Shown piece by piece: positions 36,134-43,610 of a DNA stretch of 64,000 bases (the stretch's first letter is position 1; every line of letters begins with the position of its first letter). The notes below the pieces were generated by a model. That model was not told where the DNA came from. It did no database searches and saw nothing but the letters and a program-made list of their open reading frames with translations. The translations under genes were made by a program, and so were the position numbers. This DNA comes from M3007 sp037445225. Lineage in GTDB: Bacteria > Bacteroidota > Bacteroidia > Chitinophagales > Saprospiraceae. The DNA lies in contig JBBIKW010000013.1 of assembly GCA_037445225.1 (NCBI GenBank), positions 60,741 to 124,740 on the forward strand. Direction: 5' to 3'.

Positions 36134-37417
36134 ATGCGTCTGAGCAATTGGGGCAACTACCCGCGGGCATGGGTCGAGGTGTGTCGTCCCACCTCTGTAG
36201 AGGCACTTCGCCAAGAGGTAGTGCGCAGCGACCGCCTGATCGCGCGAGGGAATGGGCGCTGTTACGGCGATGCGGCTTTAGGGCCCAAGGTGGTCAGCAC
36301 TCTTGCCTTTCGTCGGGTACTCGATTGGGACGCGCAGCGCGGCGTGCTTTGGGTGGAGGCAGGTGCTCTGTTAGCCGACCTGATGGAACAGCTTGTGCCG
36401 CAGGGCTGGTTTTTTCACGTCACTCCAGGCACGCGCTATGTGACGGTAGGTGGGGCTATTGCCTGCGATGTGCATGGAAAAAACCATCCGCACAAGGGCT
36501 GTTTTTCGCGCTGGGTGCTCGATTTTGATCTGCTGCGCGCCGACGGGTCGGTCGTGCGCTGTTCGCGCGAGGAGCACGCCGACCTGTTTTGGCAGACGTG
36601 CGGCGGGATGGGCTGGACGGGTATCATCTTGTCGGCGCGCCTTCAGCTGATGCCGATAGCGTCGGTCTTTTTACAGCAGCGCACCCTCAAGGTCCCGGAT
36701 TTGGAGCACCTGTTGGACGCCTTCGAAAGCCACTGCACGTGGTCGTATGCCGTGGCGTGGTTGGATGGGCTGGCGCAGGGTCGTCACTTAGGGCGCGGGG
36801 TGCTCTTGTTGGCAGAGCATCTGCAGGAGCTCTCGGATCGCCCATTGGCTTTTCCTCGGCGGCCTGTGCTCAACATACCGCTGTATGCGCCGCCTTTTCT
36901 GCTCAACCCGCTGCTGGCGCAAGCGTACAACCAGTACTACTACCGGTGCGCTGTGGTGGGTGAGCGGCGCGTCGATTTGGAGCAGTGTTTTTATCCCTTA
37001 GATCGCCTCCGCTATTGGAATCGCCTCTACGGGCGCCGAGGGCTGGTGCAGTACCAATTTTGTCTACCTCCGGCGCAATGCCTCGACGGTTTCCGCCGGG
37101 TGTTAGAGTGCGTGCAGCGAAGTGGGGAGCCCCCTTTTCTGTGCGTCGTCAAGCGGCATGGAGCGCGCCCGGCGGAGGCGGTCAACAGCTTTCCGGAACG
37201 CGGCTATTCGCTGGCAATGGATTTTGCCTGTACTCCTGGGGCCCTGCGGCTCGTGCGTCAGCTGGATGAGCTGGTCTGGCAGCGAGGGGGGAAGATATAC
37301 TTAGCTAAGGACGCCTGTTCAGCTCCACACATGGGACGCTTGTCTCCGCACCTGTTTAAAGAGGATAAGTTTTGGTCACACCTGCGCGCGCGCATTCAAA
37401 CGGCGCAGGTCGTTTAG
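36134..37417 (+). CDS. FAD-binding oxidase, DprE1-like
   Basis: A 427-residue protein from ATG 36134 (RLSNWGNYPRAW); ATG 36104 is an alternative that adds 10 residues. The FAD_binding_4 (vanillyl-alcohol oxidase type) fold shows RLIARGNGRCYGDAALG and VTVGGAIACDVHGKNHPHKG, the latter closely matching DprE1 (decaprenylphosphoryl-ribose oxidase) rather than other aldonolactone oxidases. The C-terminal IYLAKDACSAPHMG block is also DprE1-like. In mycobacteria DprE1 oxidises lipid-linked ribose on the way to arabinose; the Bacteroidota substrate is unknown, and no DprE2 reductase or prenyltransferase is adjacent. It converges on RNase E/G with a 3-bp gap. Confidence 0.82.
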   Translation: MRLSNWGNYPRAWVEVCRPTSVEALRQEVVRSDRLIARGNGRCYGDAALGPKVVSTLAFRRVLDWDAQRGVLWVEAGALLADLMEQLVPQGWFFHVTPGTRYVTVGGAIACDVHGKNHPHKGCFSRWVLDFDLLRADGSVVRCSREEHADLFWQTCGGMGWTGIILSARLQLMPIASVFLQQRTLKVPDLEHLLDAFESHCTWSYAVAWLDGLAQGRHLGRGVLLLAEHLQELSDRPLAFPRRPVLNIPLYAPPFLLNPLLAQAYNQYYYRCAVVGERRVDLEQCFYPLDRLRYWNRLYGRRGLVQYQFCLPPAQCLDGFRRVLECVQRSGEPPFLCVVKRHGARPAEAVNSFPERGYSLAMDFACTPGALRLVRQLDELVWQRGGKIYLAKDACSAPHMGRLSPHLFKEDKFWSHLRARIQTAQVV

Positions 37418-37420
37418 CCA

Positions 37421-38971
37421 TCAGCTGAGCCGTATTTCGTCCTCGTTGCGGAGGAAAAAACGGTACTCGGTGAGCGCGTAGTCGGAGTAGGGGATGATGT
37501 GTACCCATTTGTGGTACTTGAAAAACCAGCGCCATTGATAGTTCCACCAGCCTCGCTTGAGGAAGGCTTCGACAAAGGGGTGCACGCGAAGGTAGAGATC
37601 GTCTGCCGCGCGCGACTGCATGATGAACTCCAAGTTGCGCTCGATATCGTCGGTGATGAGGATAGTGGCATTGACTTTACCCGTTCCTCCGCAGGCGGGA
37701 CACGTCTCGGCGGTATCCATCGCCACTTCTGGCCGCGCGCGTTCGCGCGTGATCTGCATGAGACCGAACTTGGATAGGGGCAGGATGGTATGTTGGGCGC
37801 GGTCGGCGCGCATGAAGTCTTCCATGGCTTTGGCCAGCTGTCGGCGGTGCTCCGTATTCTTCATATCGATGAAGTCGATCACGATAAGCCCTCCAATGTC
37901 GCGGAGCCGGATTTGGCGGGCGATTTCCTCGGCCGCTTCTAAGTTTGTCTTGAAGATGGTTTGCTCGACGTCTCGGGTAGTCATCTTATGCCCGCTGTTG
38001 ACGTCGATGACGTGCATGGCTTCGGTGCGCTCGATGACGATGTAGGCGCCGCTGGGCAAGGTATACGTCTTGCCAAAAGAGGCTTTTATCTGGCGCGTCA
38101 CCGAGAAGGCATCGAAGATGGGGCGCTTGCCGGTATAGAGCTGAAGGATGTCGACCTGTTCAGGGCTGATGCTCTGCAGATAGCGCTTGATCTCGTTGTA
38201 CAGCTCGCTGTCGTTGACCACCACGCGGCTGAACGAGTCGGAGAGCATGTCGCGCAAAATGCTGGCGGGCTTGTCCATTTCGCTGAGCAGCTTGGCAGGC
38301 GGTGTCACCGTTTTCAGCTGTTGAAAGATCTGTTCCCAGCGCCCCATCAGCAGGTTGAGCTCCTCGTGCAGCTCTTGGACGCGCTTTCCCTCGGCAGCGG
38401 TGCGGATGATAATGCCGAAATTTTTGGGGCGGATGCTTTCAGCCAAAGTAAAAAGCCGCTTGCGCTCCTCGGGGTCGGCAATCTTTTTGGAGACGCTGAC
38501 TGAGTTGGAGAAGGGCGTGATGACCATGTAGCGCCCAGGCAAGTTGATCTCACAGGAAAGGCGAGGCCCTTTGGTAGAAATGGGCTCCTTGAGTATTTGC
38601 ACCAGAAGTGGCTGGCGTTTGTTGAGTACCTGGTCGATCTTTCCCGTCTTCACGATGTCTTCTTCAAACTTAAAGTTATCCAATCGGTGCGTGTTTAGGC
38701 TGCCGCTGATGACGCCGTGCGTCCATTTCTGGAGGGATCGGAGTTTGGGACCTAAGTCGGTATAGTGCAAAAAGGCATCTCTCCGATGGCCGATATCTAT
38801 AAAGGCGGCATTGAGCCCGGGCATTTGTTTGCGCACTTTGCCGACGAAGATGTCGCCTAAGGAGAAGGTGGTGTTTGTCTTTTGATGGTGCAGTTCGACG
38901 AGCTTGCCGTTTTCCAGCAACGCCATTTCGACTCCCGTGGGTGCGGCGTTGATAACGAGTTCTTTTTCCAC
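37421..38971 (-). CDS. rng: Ribonuclease E/G family protein
   Basis: A 516-residue protein using GTG at 38971 (GTG-GAA-AAA-GAA), which gives the family N-terminus KELVINAAPTGVEMALLENG. An in-frame TTG 72 bp upstream would add an unrelated leader. The S1 RNA-binding domain (about 35-125) contains GKVRKQMPGLNAAFIDIG. The catalytic part has VIDVNSGHK and VIDFIDM, carrying the two Asp residues that bind Mg2+, and the zinc-link CPACGGTG near residue 430. Members cut single-stranded RNA during rRNA maturation and mRNA decay. It is the last gene of the HU-TPR-basic peptide-rng group on the minus strand. Confidence 0.96.
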   Translation of the reverse strand: MEKELVINAAPTGVEMALLENGKLVELHHQKTNTTFSLGDIFVGKVRKQMPGLNAAFIDIGHRRDAFLHYTDLGPKLRSLQKWTHGVISGSLNTHRLDNFKFEEDIVKTGKIDQVLNKRQPLLVQILKEPISTKGPRLSCEINLPGRYMVITPFSNSVSVSKKIADPEERKRLFTLAESIRPKNFGIIIRTAAEGKRVQELHEELNLLMGRWEQIFQQLKTVTPPAKLLSEMDKPASILRDMLSDSFSRVVVNDSELYNEIKRYLQSISPEQVDILQLYTGKRPIFDAFSVTRQIKASFGKTYTLPSGAYIVIERTEAMHVIDVNSGHKMTTRDVEQTIFKTNLEAAEEIARQIRLRDIGGLIVIDFIDMKNTEHRRQLAKAMEDFMRADRAQHTILPLSKFGLMQITRERARPEVAMDTAETCPACGGTGKVNATILITDDIERNLEFIMQSRAADDLYLRVHPFVEAFLKRGWWNYQWRWFFKYHKWVHIIPYSDYALTEYRFFLRNEDEIRLS

Positions 38972-39373
38972 AATATTAAACTGGTTTTCAAAAGGCCTTG
39001 CAGAAGGACGCTGTCGGAAGAGGCCGTAAGCGGTTGGCGTCAACGCAAGCGCTTAGGAGGGAGGATACGCGTTTGGATACAGTAGAAGTGCGCACAGATG
39101 TTTCGTACAGCGCGAGGGTAAATGTCTTCATCGGCTGAGGGAGAGGTAGGGCGGCTGTACTTGGCAAACGCGAGCACTTTACAATTAGGGTCAGCCATGT
39201 GGGTAAGCAAAGAAATGCGTGTTGGGGCGATGGCCAAACCCGGATGCTTTTGGAGAAAGGCGAGAAGCTGTACTAAGAACAGTACAGCTTCTCATACCTC
39301 TGTAGGCACAGCGCGCTTAGAAGAATACTTAGGCCTCCTTAGAAGGAGAAGCTGGACTCCGACTTGAAGGGCA
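38972..39373. other. 402-bp region upstream of RNase E/G
   Basis: It contains the terminator-like hairpin at 39262-39293 and presumably the rng promoter. A 65-codon minus-strand frame (39237-39040) ends before the GTG in another frame and has no recognisable product, so it is not called. A long leader is plausible, since RNase E-type mRNAs often have one that mediates autoregulation, but no structure was resolved. Confidence 0.4.
39262..39293 (-). terminator. Terminator-like hairpin after the 31-residue peptide gene
   Basis: A perfect 13-bp stem (gagaagctgtact / agtacagcttctc) with a 6-nt loop; on the minus strand it is followed by gcctttct. It lies about 80 bp past the small gene's stop and separates it from rng. 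Confidence 0.7.
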
Positions 39374-39469
39374 TTAGCGGTTCTTCTTCTTGTGCCGGTT
39401 TTTGCGCAAGCGTTTTTTGCGTTTGTGAGTAGCGATTTTGTGACGTTTGCGTTTTCTTCCGCAAGGCAT
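39374..39469 (-). CDS. 31-residue highly basic peptide, conserved-type small protein
   Basis: ATG at 39469, TAA at 39374-39376. The peptide begins MPCGRKRKRHKIATHKRKK and continues RLRKNRHKKKNR; about two thirds of its residues are Lys, Arg or His. It is too short for most gene callers, but I recognise closely similar peptides next to RNase G in many Bacteroidota. The composition resembles small ribosomal proteins (bL34-, bL36- or bTHX-like), and a ribosomal role is a reasonable inference; I cannot confirm one. It lies 46 bp after the TPR gene on the same strand and has its own terminator-like hairpin. Confidence 0.8.
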   Translation of the reverse strand: MPCGRKRKRHKIATHKRKKRLRKNRHKKKNR

Positions 39470-39515
39470 AGTGATGAGTTAAGGGTAATGAAACGTTAAA
39501 CAATTTACACAATAG

Positions 39516-40310
39516 CTATCGACATCGAGGCGCCAGAGCGGCCGCTTTCTCCGACATACCGGCGCCCTCGTAAGCCTTCATGAGTAAGCAGGGAGTGTTT
39601 GGGTTTTGCGGCTCTAAAGCCAAAGCCTTTTCTAAGCGTTCTATGGCGCGCTCCCACTGCGCCGTTTTTAGCGCTAACCGCCCTAAGGCGTTATATACAG
39701 CAGCGCTTTGCGGGTATTGCTGTTCTAAGGTGCGAAGCATTTGTACGGCTTTCATCGGATTATCTGTGGGCGGGTTTTCTGCGTAGACGAGAGCCGCATT
39801 GACGCGGTGCTCTACGCAGTCGGGCGCTAAAGAGGTAGCGTTTTCGAAGGCACGGACGGCGCGCTGGGTGTAAAAGGAGCGCAGGCGGGTGTTGCTCTCT
39901 TCTTGAAGAGCCTGGTAGTATGTGGCGCCGGCCACCGCCCAGGCAGAGTCGCTCGGCGACGCTTCGGCCACCTGCTCCGCCACTAAGGCAGCGATGCCGC
40001 GATGGCCCTGAGCGTACCACCAACGCGACAGCTCCTTAAGCCGCTGGGCGCGCTCCGCTTCGTCGGCAGCGGCATTCACCGCTTGCTCGAGCACCAACAG
40101 CTCCGCGCGTTCTTCCGGCGTCAGCCGCTCCTTGGCCGCAGCGGTCAGCTGGTTAGGGCTGGCTTGTTCGCCGCGCAGGGCACGCGACTGCTCCGTAGCC
40201 GCCCACTCTGGCGGCGTCGTCTTTAAACCAAAATACAGCCCAGCAAACAGCGCGACAGCCACTCCTATCGCTGCATAATGTACACCTCGTATCTCCGCCG
40301 TTTCCGCCAT
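39516..40310 (-). CDS. Membrane-anchored TPR protein
   Basis: A 264-residue protein with one N-terminal membrane helix (about residues 12-28, GVHYAAIGVAVALFAGLYFG) and tetratricopeptide motifs in the C-terminal half: VEHRVNAALVYAENPPTDN, QSAAVYNALGRLALKTAQ and WERAIERLEKALALEPQNP. It is probably anchored in the inner membrane with the TPR domain acting as a protein-binding scaffold; partners are unknown. It starts 10 bp after the HU gene stop and is probably co-transcribed with it. The HU-TPR-small peptide-rng order looks like a recurrent Bacteroidota neighbourhood. Confidence 0.85.
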   Translation of the reverse strand: MAETAEIRGVHYAAIGVAVALFAGLYFGLKTTPPEWAATEQSRALRGEQASPNQLTAAAKERLTPEERAELLVLEQAVNAAADEAERAQRLKELSRWWYAQGHRGIAALVAEQVAEASPSDSAWAVAGATYYQALQEESNTRLRSFYTQRAVRAFENATSLAPDCVEHRVNAALVYAENPPTDNPMKAVQMLRTLEQQYPQSAAVYNALGRLALKTAQWERAIERLEKALALEPQNPNTPCLLMKAYEGAGMSEKAAALAPRCR

Positions 40311-40320
40311 GCCTCCTTAC

Positions 40321-40638
40321 TCATTCGTCGTCTTGTTCGCTGTCTTTAGGCAGCGATGTCACTTTGCTCTTTACCTTTTCAACAAACTCTTTGGCAGGTT
40401 TAAACGCCGGAATGTAGTGCTCGGGAATTTCTATCGCCTGTCCCTTTTTGATGTGACGGCCTACTTTCTTAGCGCGCCGCTTAATGATGAAGCTGCCAAA
40501 GCCGCGCACGTAGACGTTTTCCCCCGACTCCAAGCTATTCTTAATTTCAGCAAAAAGCGCTTCTAACGTCACGACCACGTCCACCTTAGAGACTCCGGTC
40601 TTCTGCGAAATAGCGTTGACAAGGTCGGCCTTTCTCAT
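40321..40638 (-). CDS. HU/IHF family DNA-binding protein
   Basis: A 105-residue protein: MRKADLVNAISQKTGVSKVDV forms the N-terminal helices, then the beta-arm region VYVRGFGSFIIKRRAKKVGRH with FIPAFKP-type sequence (here YIPAFKPAKEF). It is a standard bacterial histone-like dimer that bends DNA. The acidic C-terminal tail (SEQDDE) is a small extension beyond the usual 90 residues. First gene of the minus-strand group; its promoter lies in the 328-bp divergent region that contains an 18-bp palindrome. Confidence 0.95.
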   Translation of the reverse strand: MRKADLVNAISQKTGVSKVDVVVTLEALFAEIKNSLESGENVYVRGFGSFIIKRRAKKVGRHIKKGQAIEIPEHYIPAFKPAKEFVEKVKSKVTSLPKDSEQDDE

Positions 40639-40731
40639 GTCTTATTTTGTTGATTTTAAACGTGTTGCATAAGTACGTGTGTTTTTTAGAAAAGGGCGGG
40701 CAAAGTTCTAACAATTTTCTGCACTCCCCAA

Positions 40732-40749
40732 AAAAACACCGGTGTTTTT
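40732..40749. promoter_or_regulatory. 18-bp perfect palindrome, candidate operator
   Basis: aaaaacacc followed by its exact reverse complement ggtgttttt, with no spacer. It sits between divergent HU and yicC genes, nearer HU, where a dimeric regulator could bind. It could instead be a fortuitous A/T-flanked repeat. Confidence 0.5.
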
Positions 40750-40875
40750 CCCACACCTTAAAAGGAATAAAATATGAGGCTATGGGGTAAACAAATAGAT
40801 TAGGCTTTTTCAGCGGCAAACTTAATCACTAACCGAACATAGCAAGGCAATTGTTGGAAATACTTTTGAGAGAAT

Positions 40876-40904
40876 TTTGTCGGGAGGATTTTTTTCTACC
40901 TTTG
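40876..40904 (+). promoter_or_regulatory. Candidate Bacteroidota promoter for yicC
   Basis: TTTG at 40876-40879, a 17-bp spacer, then TACCTTTG at 40897-40904, matching TAnnTTTG. The spacing is 2 bp shorter than ideal. Predicted start is near 40911, with about 55 nt of leader. Confidence 0.55.
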
Positions 40905-40966
40905 GCCCAGCCAAAAACCGAGAAGCACAGTGCCGTCTGACGTTGTATACCTCTTTTTTTATCCTT

Positions 40967-41842
40967 ATGCTCTTATCCATGACGGGCTACGGCAGAGCCG
41001 TAGGCACCTACAAAGACAAAGTGATCGCGGTAGAAGTACGCGCCTACAACGCCAAGGTGACCGATGTGAAGCTGCGCTTCTTGGGCGATTACAAGGAGAA
41101 GGAACTGGATTTGCGGCGTCTCGTCTTGGAGCATGCCGAGCGGGGCAAAATCGACTTGCTCATTGAGGTGCAAAGCGCCGATGGCGCTGCTGCTGTTCAG
41201 CTGAACGAGACCCTTTTTCGCGGTTATTATCGAGAGGTCAAGCGCTTAGCAGAGGAGTTGGGCCTGTCTGCCGACGATATCTTGCCGGCTTTGCTGCGTA
41301 TACCTAATATAGTGAACTCGTCCTCGGCGGAGGTAGACGAAGAGGAGTTCGAGGCGGTATGCCGCGTTGCACAGGAAGCGCTCGACCAATTGCGCTACTA
41401 CCGACTGCAAGAAGGCAAGGCACTTGAGGCCGACCTAAGTATGCGCATCAGCAATATTCGCGCGCTTCTCCAGCAGTTGGAACCCTACGAACAGGCGCGC
41501 TTTGTGCGCATGCGCGAGCGCTTGCGCACCAACATGGAAGAGGTGTTCGGAAAGGAAAATCTCGACGAAAACCGCTTTGAACAAGAGATCCTGTACTATT
41601 TGGAGAAGATGGACCTCACCGAGGAAAAGGTGCGGCTCGAACAGCACTGCAGCTATTTCCTGGAGCAGATGAGCGACTCGAAACAATCGTCTGGGCGCTC
41701 GCTCAACTTCATCAGCCAGGAAATCGGGCGCGAGATCAACACCTTGGGCGCGAAGGCCTACGACGCCAATATTCAACGCCTCGTTGTGCAGATGAAAGAC
41801 GAGCTGGAAAAGATCCGGGAGCAGCTGGCCAACGTCCTCTAA
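40967..41842 (+). CDS. yicC: YicC family endoribonuclease
   Basis: A 291-residue protein from ATG 40967 (MLLSMTGYGRAVG), the diagnostic YicC N-terminus; an earlier start at 40877 would add 30 unrelated residues and place the start before the promoter. The conserved C-terminal block FISQEIGREINTLGAKAYDANIQRLVVQMKDELEKIREQ is intact (about residues 240-285). YicC proteins are oligomeric RNases that in E. coli affect small-RNA turnover. Its TAA overlaps the stop codon of the converging lipoprotein gene by 3 bp. Confidence 0.95.
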   Translation: MLLSMTGYGRAVGTYKDKVIAVEVRAYNAKVTDVKLRFLGDYKEKELDLRRLVLEHAERGKIDLLIEVQSADGAAAVQLNETLFRGYYREVKRLAEELGLSADDILPALLRIPNIVNSSSAEVDEEEFEAVCRVAQEALDQLRYYRLQEGKALEADLSMRISNIRALLQQLEPYEQARFVRMRERLRTNMEEVFGKENLDENRFEQEILYYLEKMDLTEEKVRLEQHCSYFLEQMSDSKQSSGRSLNFISQEIGREINTLGAKAYDANIQRLVVQMKDELEKIREQLANVL

Positions 41843-42294
41843 CGCTCCTGCATGTCGGCGTAGTAGACCAGCTCCCAAGAGCCGTCGCTGCGCCGCATAA
41901 AGCGGCGTTCGAGCGCGTACTGGTTGGCCGCTGCATAGGAGATGAACTCTACCACGTAGCGGTCTTCGACGGCGAGCAGCCGCTGGCGGAACTCGCCTTG
42001 ACCGAAGTCGACGGGTCTCTGAAACCGCCAACGCTCCTTTTCCCAGTAGGTGGCAACGGGGATGAGGTTGCCCTCGGCATCGGCCTTTGTGGTGTGGCCG
42101 GCCAAAGGCCAGCTGATGTGTTGGATCTGAAAGAGGCTGTCGGCGTGAAACTGGCGGTAAAAGGGCCAAAAGTCGGCCGGCACCTGAGCCGATGCAGAGG
42201 ATGTCGGCGGAGCCGTCGCGGCGGGCTGCTGCTCGCCGCAGGAACACCCCCACAACAGGCCAAGCAACCACAAAAGGCGGATATAGTGGAGCAT
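41839..42294 (-). CDS. DUF4348-like lipoprotein
   Basis: A 151-residue protein from ATG 42294; a TTG at 42303 is less likely. The lipobox is LLWGC (lipid-carrying Cys at 17), followed by a low-complexity Pro/Thr/Ser/Ala linker. The domain DFWPFYRQFHADSLFQIQHI ... WRFQRPVDFGQGEFRQRLL resembles DUF4348, a Bacteroidota periplasmic family of unknown function. It is probably anchored to the inner or outer membrane. It is the last gene of a three-gene minus-strand unit with 5-bp and 0-bp gaps (DUF6580, thioesterase, lipoprotein). Confidence 0.75.
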   Translation of the reverse strand: MLHYIRLLWLLGLLWGCSCGEQQPAATAPPTSSASAQVPADFWPFYRQFHADSLFQIQHISWPLAGHTTKADAEGNLIPVATYWEKERWRFQRPVDFGQGEFRQRLLAVEDRYVVEFISYAAANQYALERRFMRRSDGSWELVYYADMQER

Positions 42295-42299
42295 AGATA

Positions 42300-42836
42300 T
42301 CAACCTAAATCGGCAAAGAAGCGGCGCACCTCGGTGGCATCCTTGGGTTTGATGCGGCCCGACAAGATGAGGCGAATCTCGCGGCGGCGGGCAGCGCTTT
42401 CGTACAGCGCCTGCTCTTCGCTCGACAGCGGCAGCACCGGAGGTACCTCGATGGGTTTTTGGCGCTCGTCGTCGAGGGCCACAAAAGTAAAATAGGCGTG
42501 GTTGCAGCGGCGCGGGTTTTGTCCCTTGATATCGCTGGTGAACACCTCTACGTATACTTCTACGGAGGTGTTGAAAGCGCGCGTCACAGCGGCCTCCAGC
42601 GTGACGACTTCACCTACCCGAATGGGTTTTTGAAACGATATGTGGTCAACAGCAGCAGTCACGACGTGTGCCTCACAGTGCCGCCCAGCGCAGATGGCCG
42701 CTACGATATCCATCCAGCGCATTAAATAGCCGCCCATGAGGTTGCCCATAGGATTGGCATCGTTGGGCATGACCATCTCCGTCATGACCGTGCGGCTTTC
42801 CGACACCTTCTTAGGTTGCAATGAGCGCTCTGCCAT
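42300..42836 (-). CDS. Acyl-CoA thioesterase (hotdog fold)
   Basis: A 178-residue hotdog-fold protein: MTEMVMPNDANPMGNLMGGYLMRWMD contains the NxxGxxxGGxLM...D active-site helix of YciA/BFIT-type thioesterases (Asp about 43), then TAAVDHISFQKPIRVGEVVTLEAAV. It hydrolyses acyl-CoA to free acid and CoA in the cytoplasm; the chain length is unknown. It directly abuts the DUF6580 gene (start 1 bp before its stop) and lies 5 bp before the lipoprotein gene, so the three are co-transcribed. Confidence 0.92.
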   Translation of the reverse strand: MAERSLQPKKVSESRTVMTEMVMPNDANPMGNLMGGYLMRWMDIVAAICAGRHCEAHVVTAAVDHISFQKPIRVGEVVTLEAAVTRAFNTSVEVYVEVFTSDIKGQNPRRCNHAYFTFVALDDERQKPIEVPPVLPLSSEEQALYESAARRREIRLILSGRIKPKDATEVRRFFADLG

Positions 42837-43403
42837 CTATCGAGAGGTTTGGGAAAAGACCTTATCTTCGGAAGGCAATGGCACCCATCGGCGCACAGCC
42901 CACGCGTAGCCGCCAAAAAGCGCCGCCGAATAGAGCAAATCGCCCAACACCGTGTTGCCGAAAAACGGCAAGGCCGCTACATAACAGGCTATTAGTCCAT
43001 CTGCCGTGTGCGGATACATGCCGGAACCTACCCACACGCCGAAGTTAGTAATCGCGTAAAACACCGCCGACGCTGTTAGGCTGGACAGCACCACTCGACC
43101 CGCACCCACGCGGCGGTGGAGCAACAAGTAGCCGATCGCCGTCACTGCCGCAAAAGCAGCGTATACCCAAGTGGAGCCCCACCAAACAAAATTGTCGTAG
43201 AAAGCACTGTATACTACATTATTTATATATAGGTCGGTCGAGAAAAGAGCGACTAAGGGAACGGCCAGCGTCAACCATCGCCGCCCAAAGATTGCGGCAC
43301 TAAACAGGCCAACTGCGCCTATGGGCGTAAAGTTGTGCGGATGAGGTAAGAGGCGCGTCAAGACGGCTAAACCTATGAGCACCAGCGCAATGCGATATTT
43401 CAT
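42837..43403 (-). CDS. DUF6580 family membrane protein
   Basis: A 188-residue protein from ATG 43403 (MKYRIALVLIG); an earlier start at 43454 would add 17 residues. Five to six hydrophobic helices, with family motifs RLLPHPHNFTPIGAVGLFSAAIF, STDLYINN and YAITNFGVWVGSGMYPHT. The function is unknown; the fold and length resemble small substrate-binding subunits of ECF-type vitamin transporters, which is only a suggestion. First gene of the unit with the thioesterase and lipoprotein, divergent from the M1 peptidase gene. Confidence 0.85.
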   Translation of the reverse strand: MKYRIALVLIGLAVLTRLLPHPHNFTPIGAVGLFSAAIFGRRWLTLAVPLVALFSTDLYINNVVYSAFYDNFVWWGSTWVYAAFAAVTAIGYLLLHRRVGAGRVVLSSLTASAVFYAITNFGVWVGSGMYPHTADGLIACYVAALPFFGNTVLGDLLYSAALFGGYAWAVRRWVPLPSEDKVFSQTSR

Positions 43404-43610
43404 AACATTATCGGTGAGTTTCTCAGCGGCAAAGATAGGCTTTCGAGGCGGCATGTCGGCAAAAAACGAGATGCCGTTTCTCCTATGGTCGGACGGCAGC
43501 GCTGTAGGCTGCGGCTCCTTTTAGGCGGCGAGTTGGATTTTTTTTCGATGGAATGCGCCGTTTGGTTTAATCTTGCCTTCTCTATATACCCTTATACAAA
43601 TTAAAACGCT

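Larger units (their letters stand above)
40639..40966. other. 328-bp divergent region, HU / yicC
   Basis: AT-rich. It contains an 18-bp perfect palindrome (40732-40749) and a plus-strand promoter candidate (40876-40904), both listed separately. No small RNA or protein was recognised. Confidence 0.5.

Noticed and set aside
39040..39237. Minus-strand 65-codon frame upstream of rng
   Set aside because: No recognised domain, no start signal, and it lies in the probable rng leader; kept only as a note.
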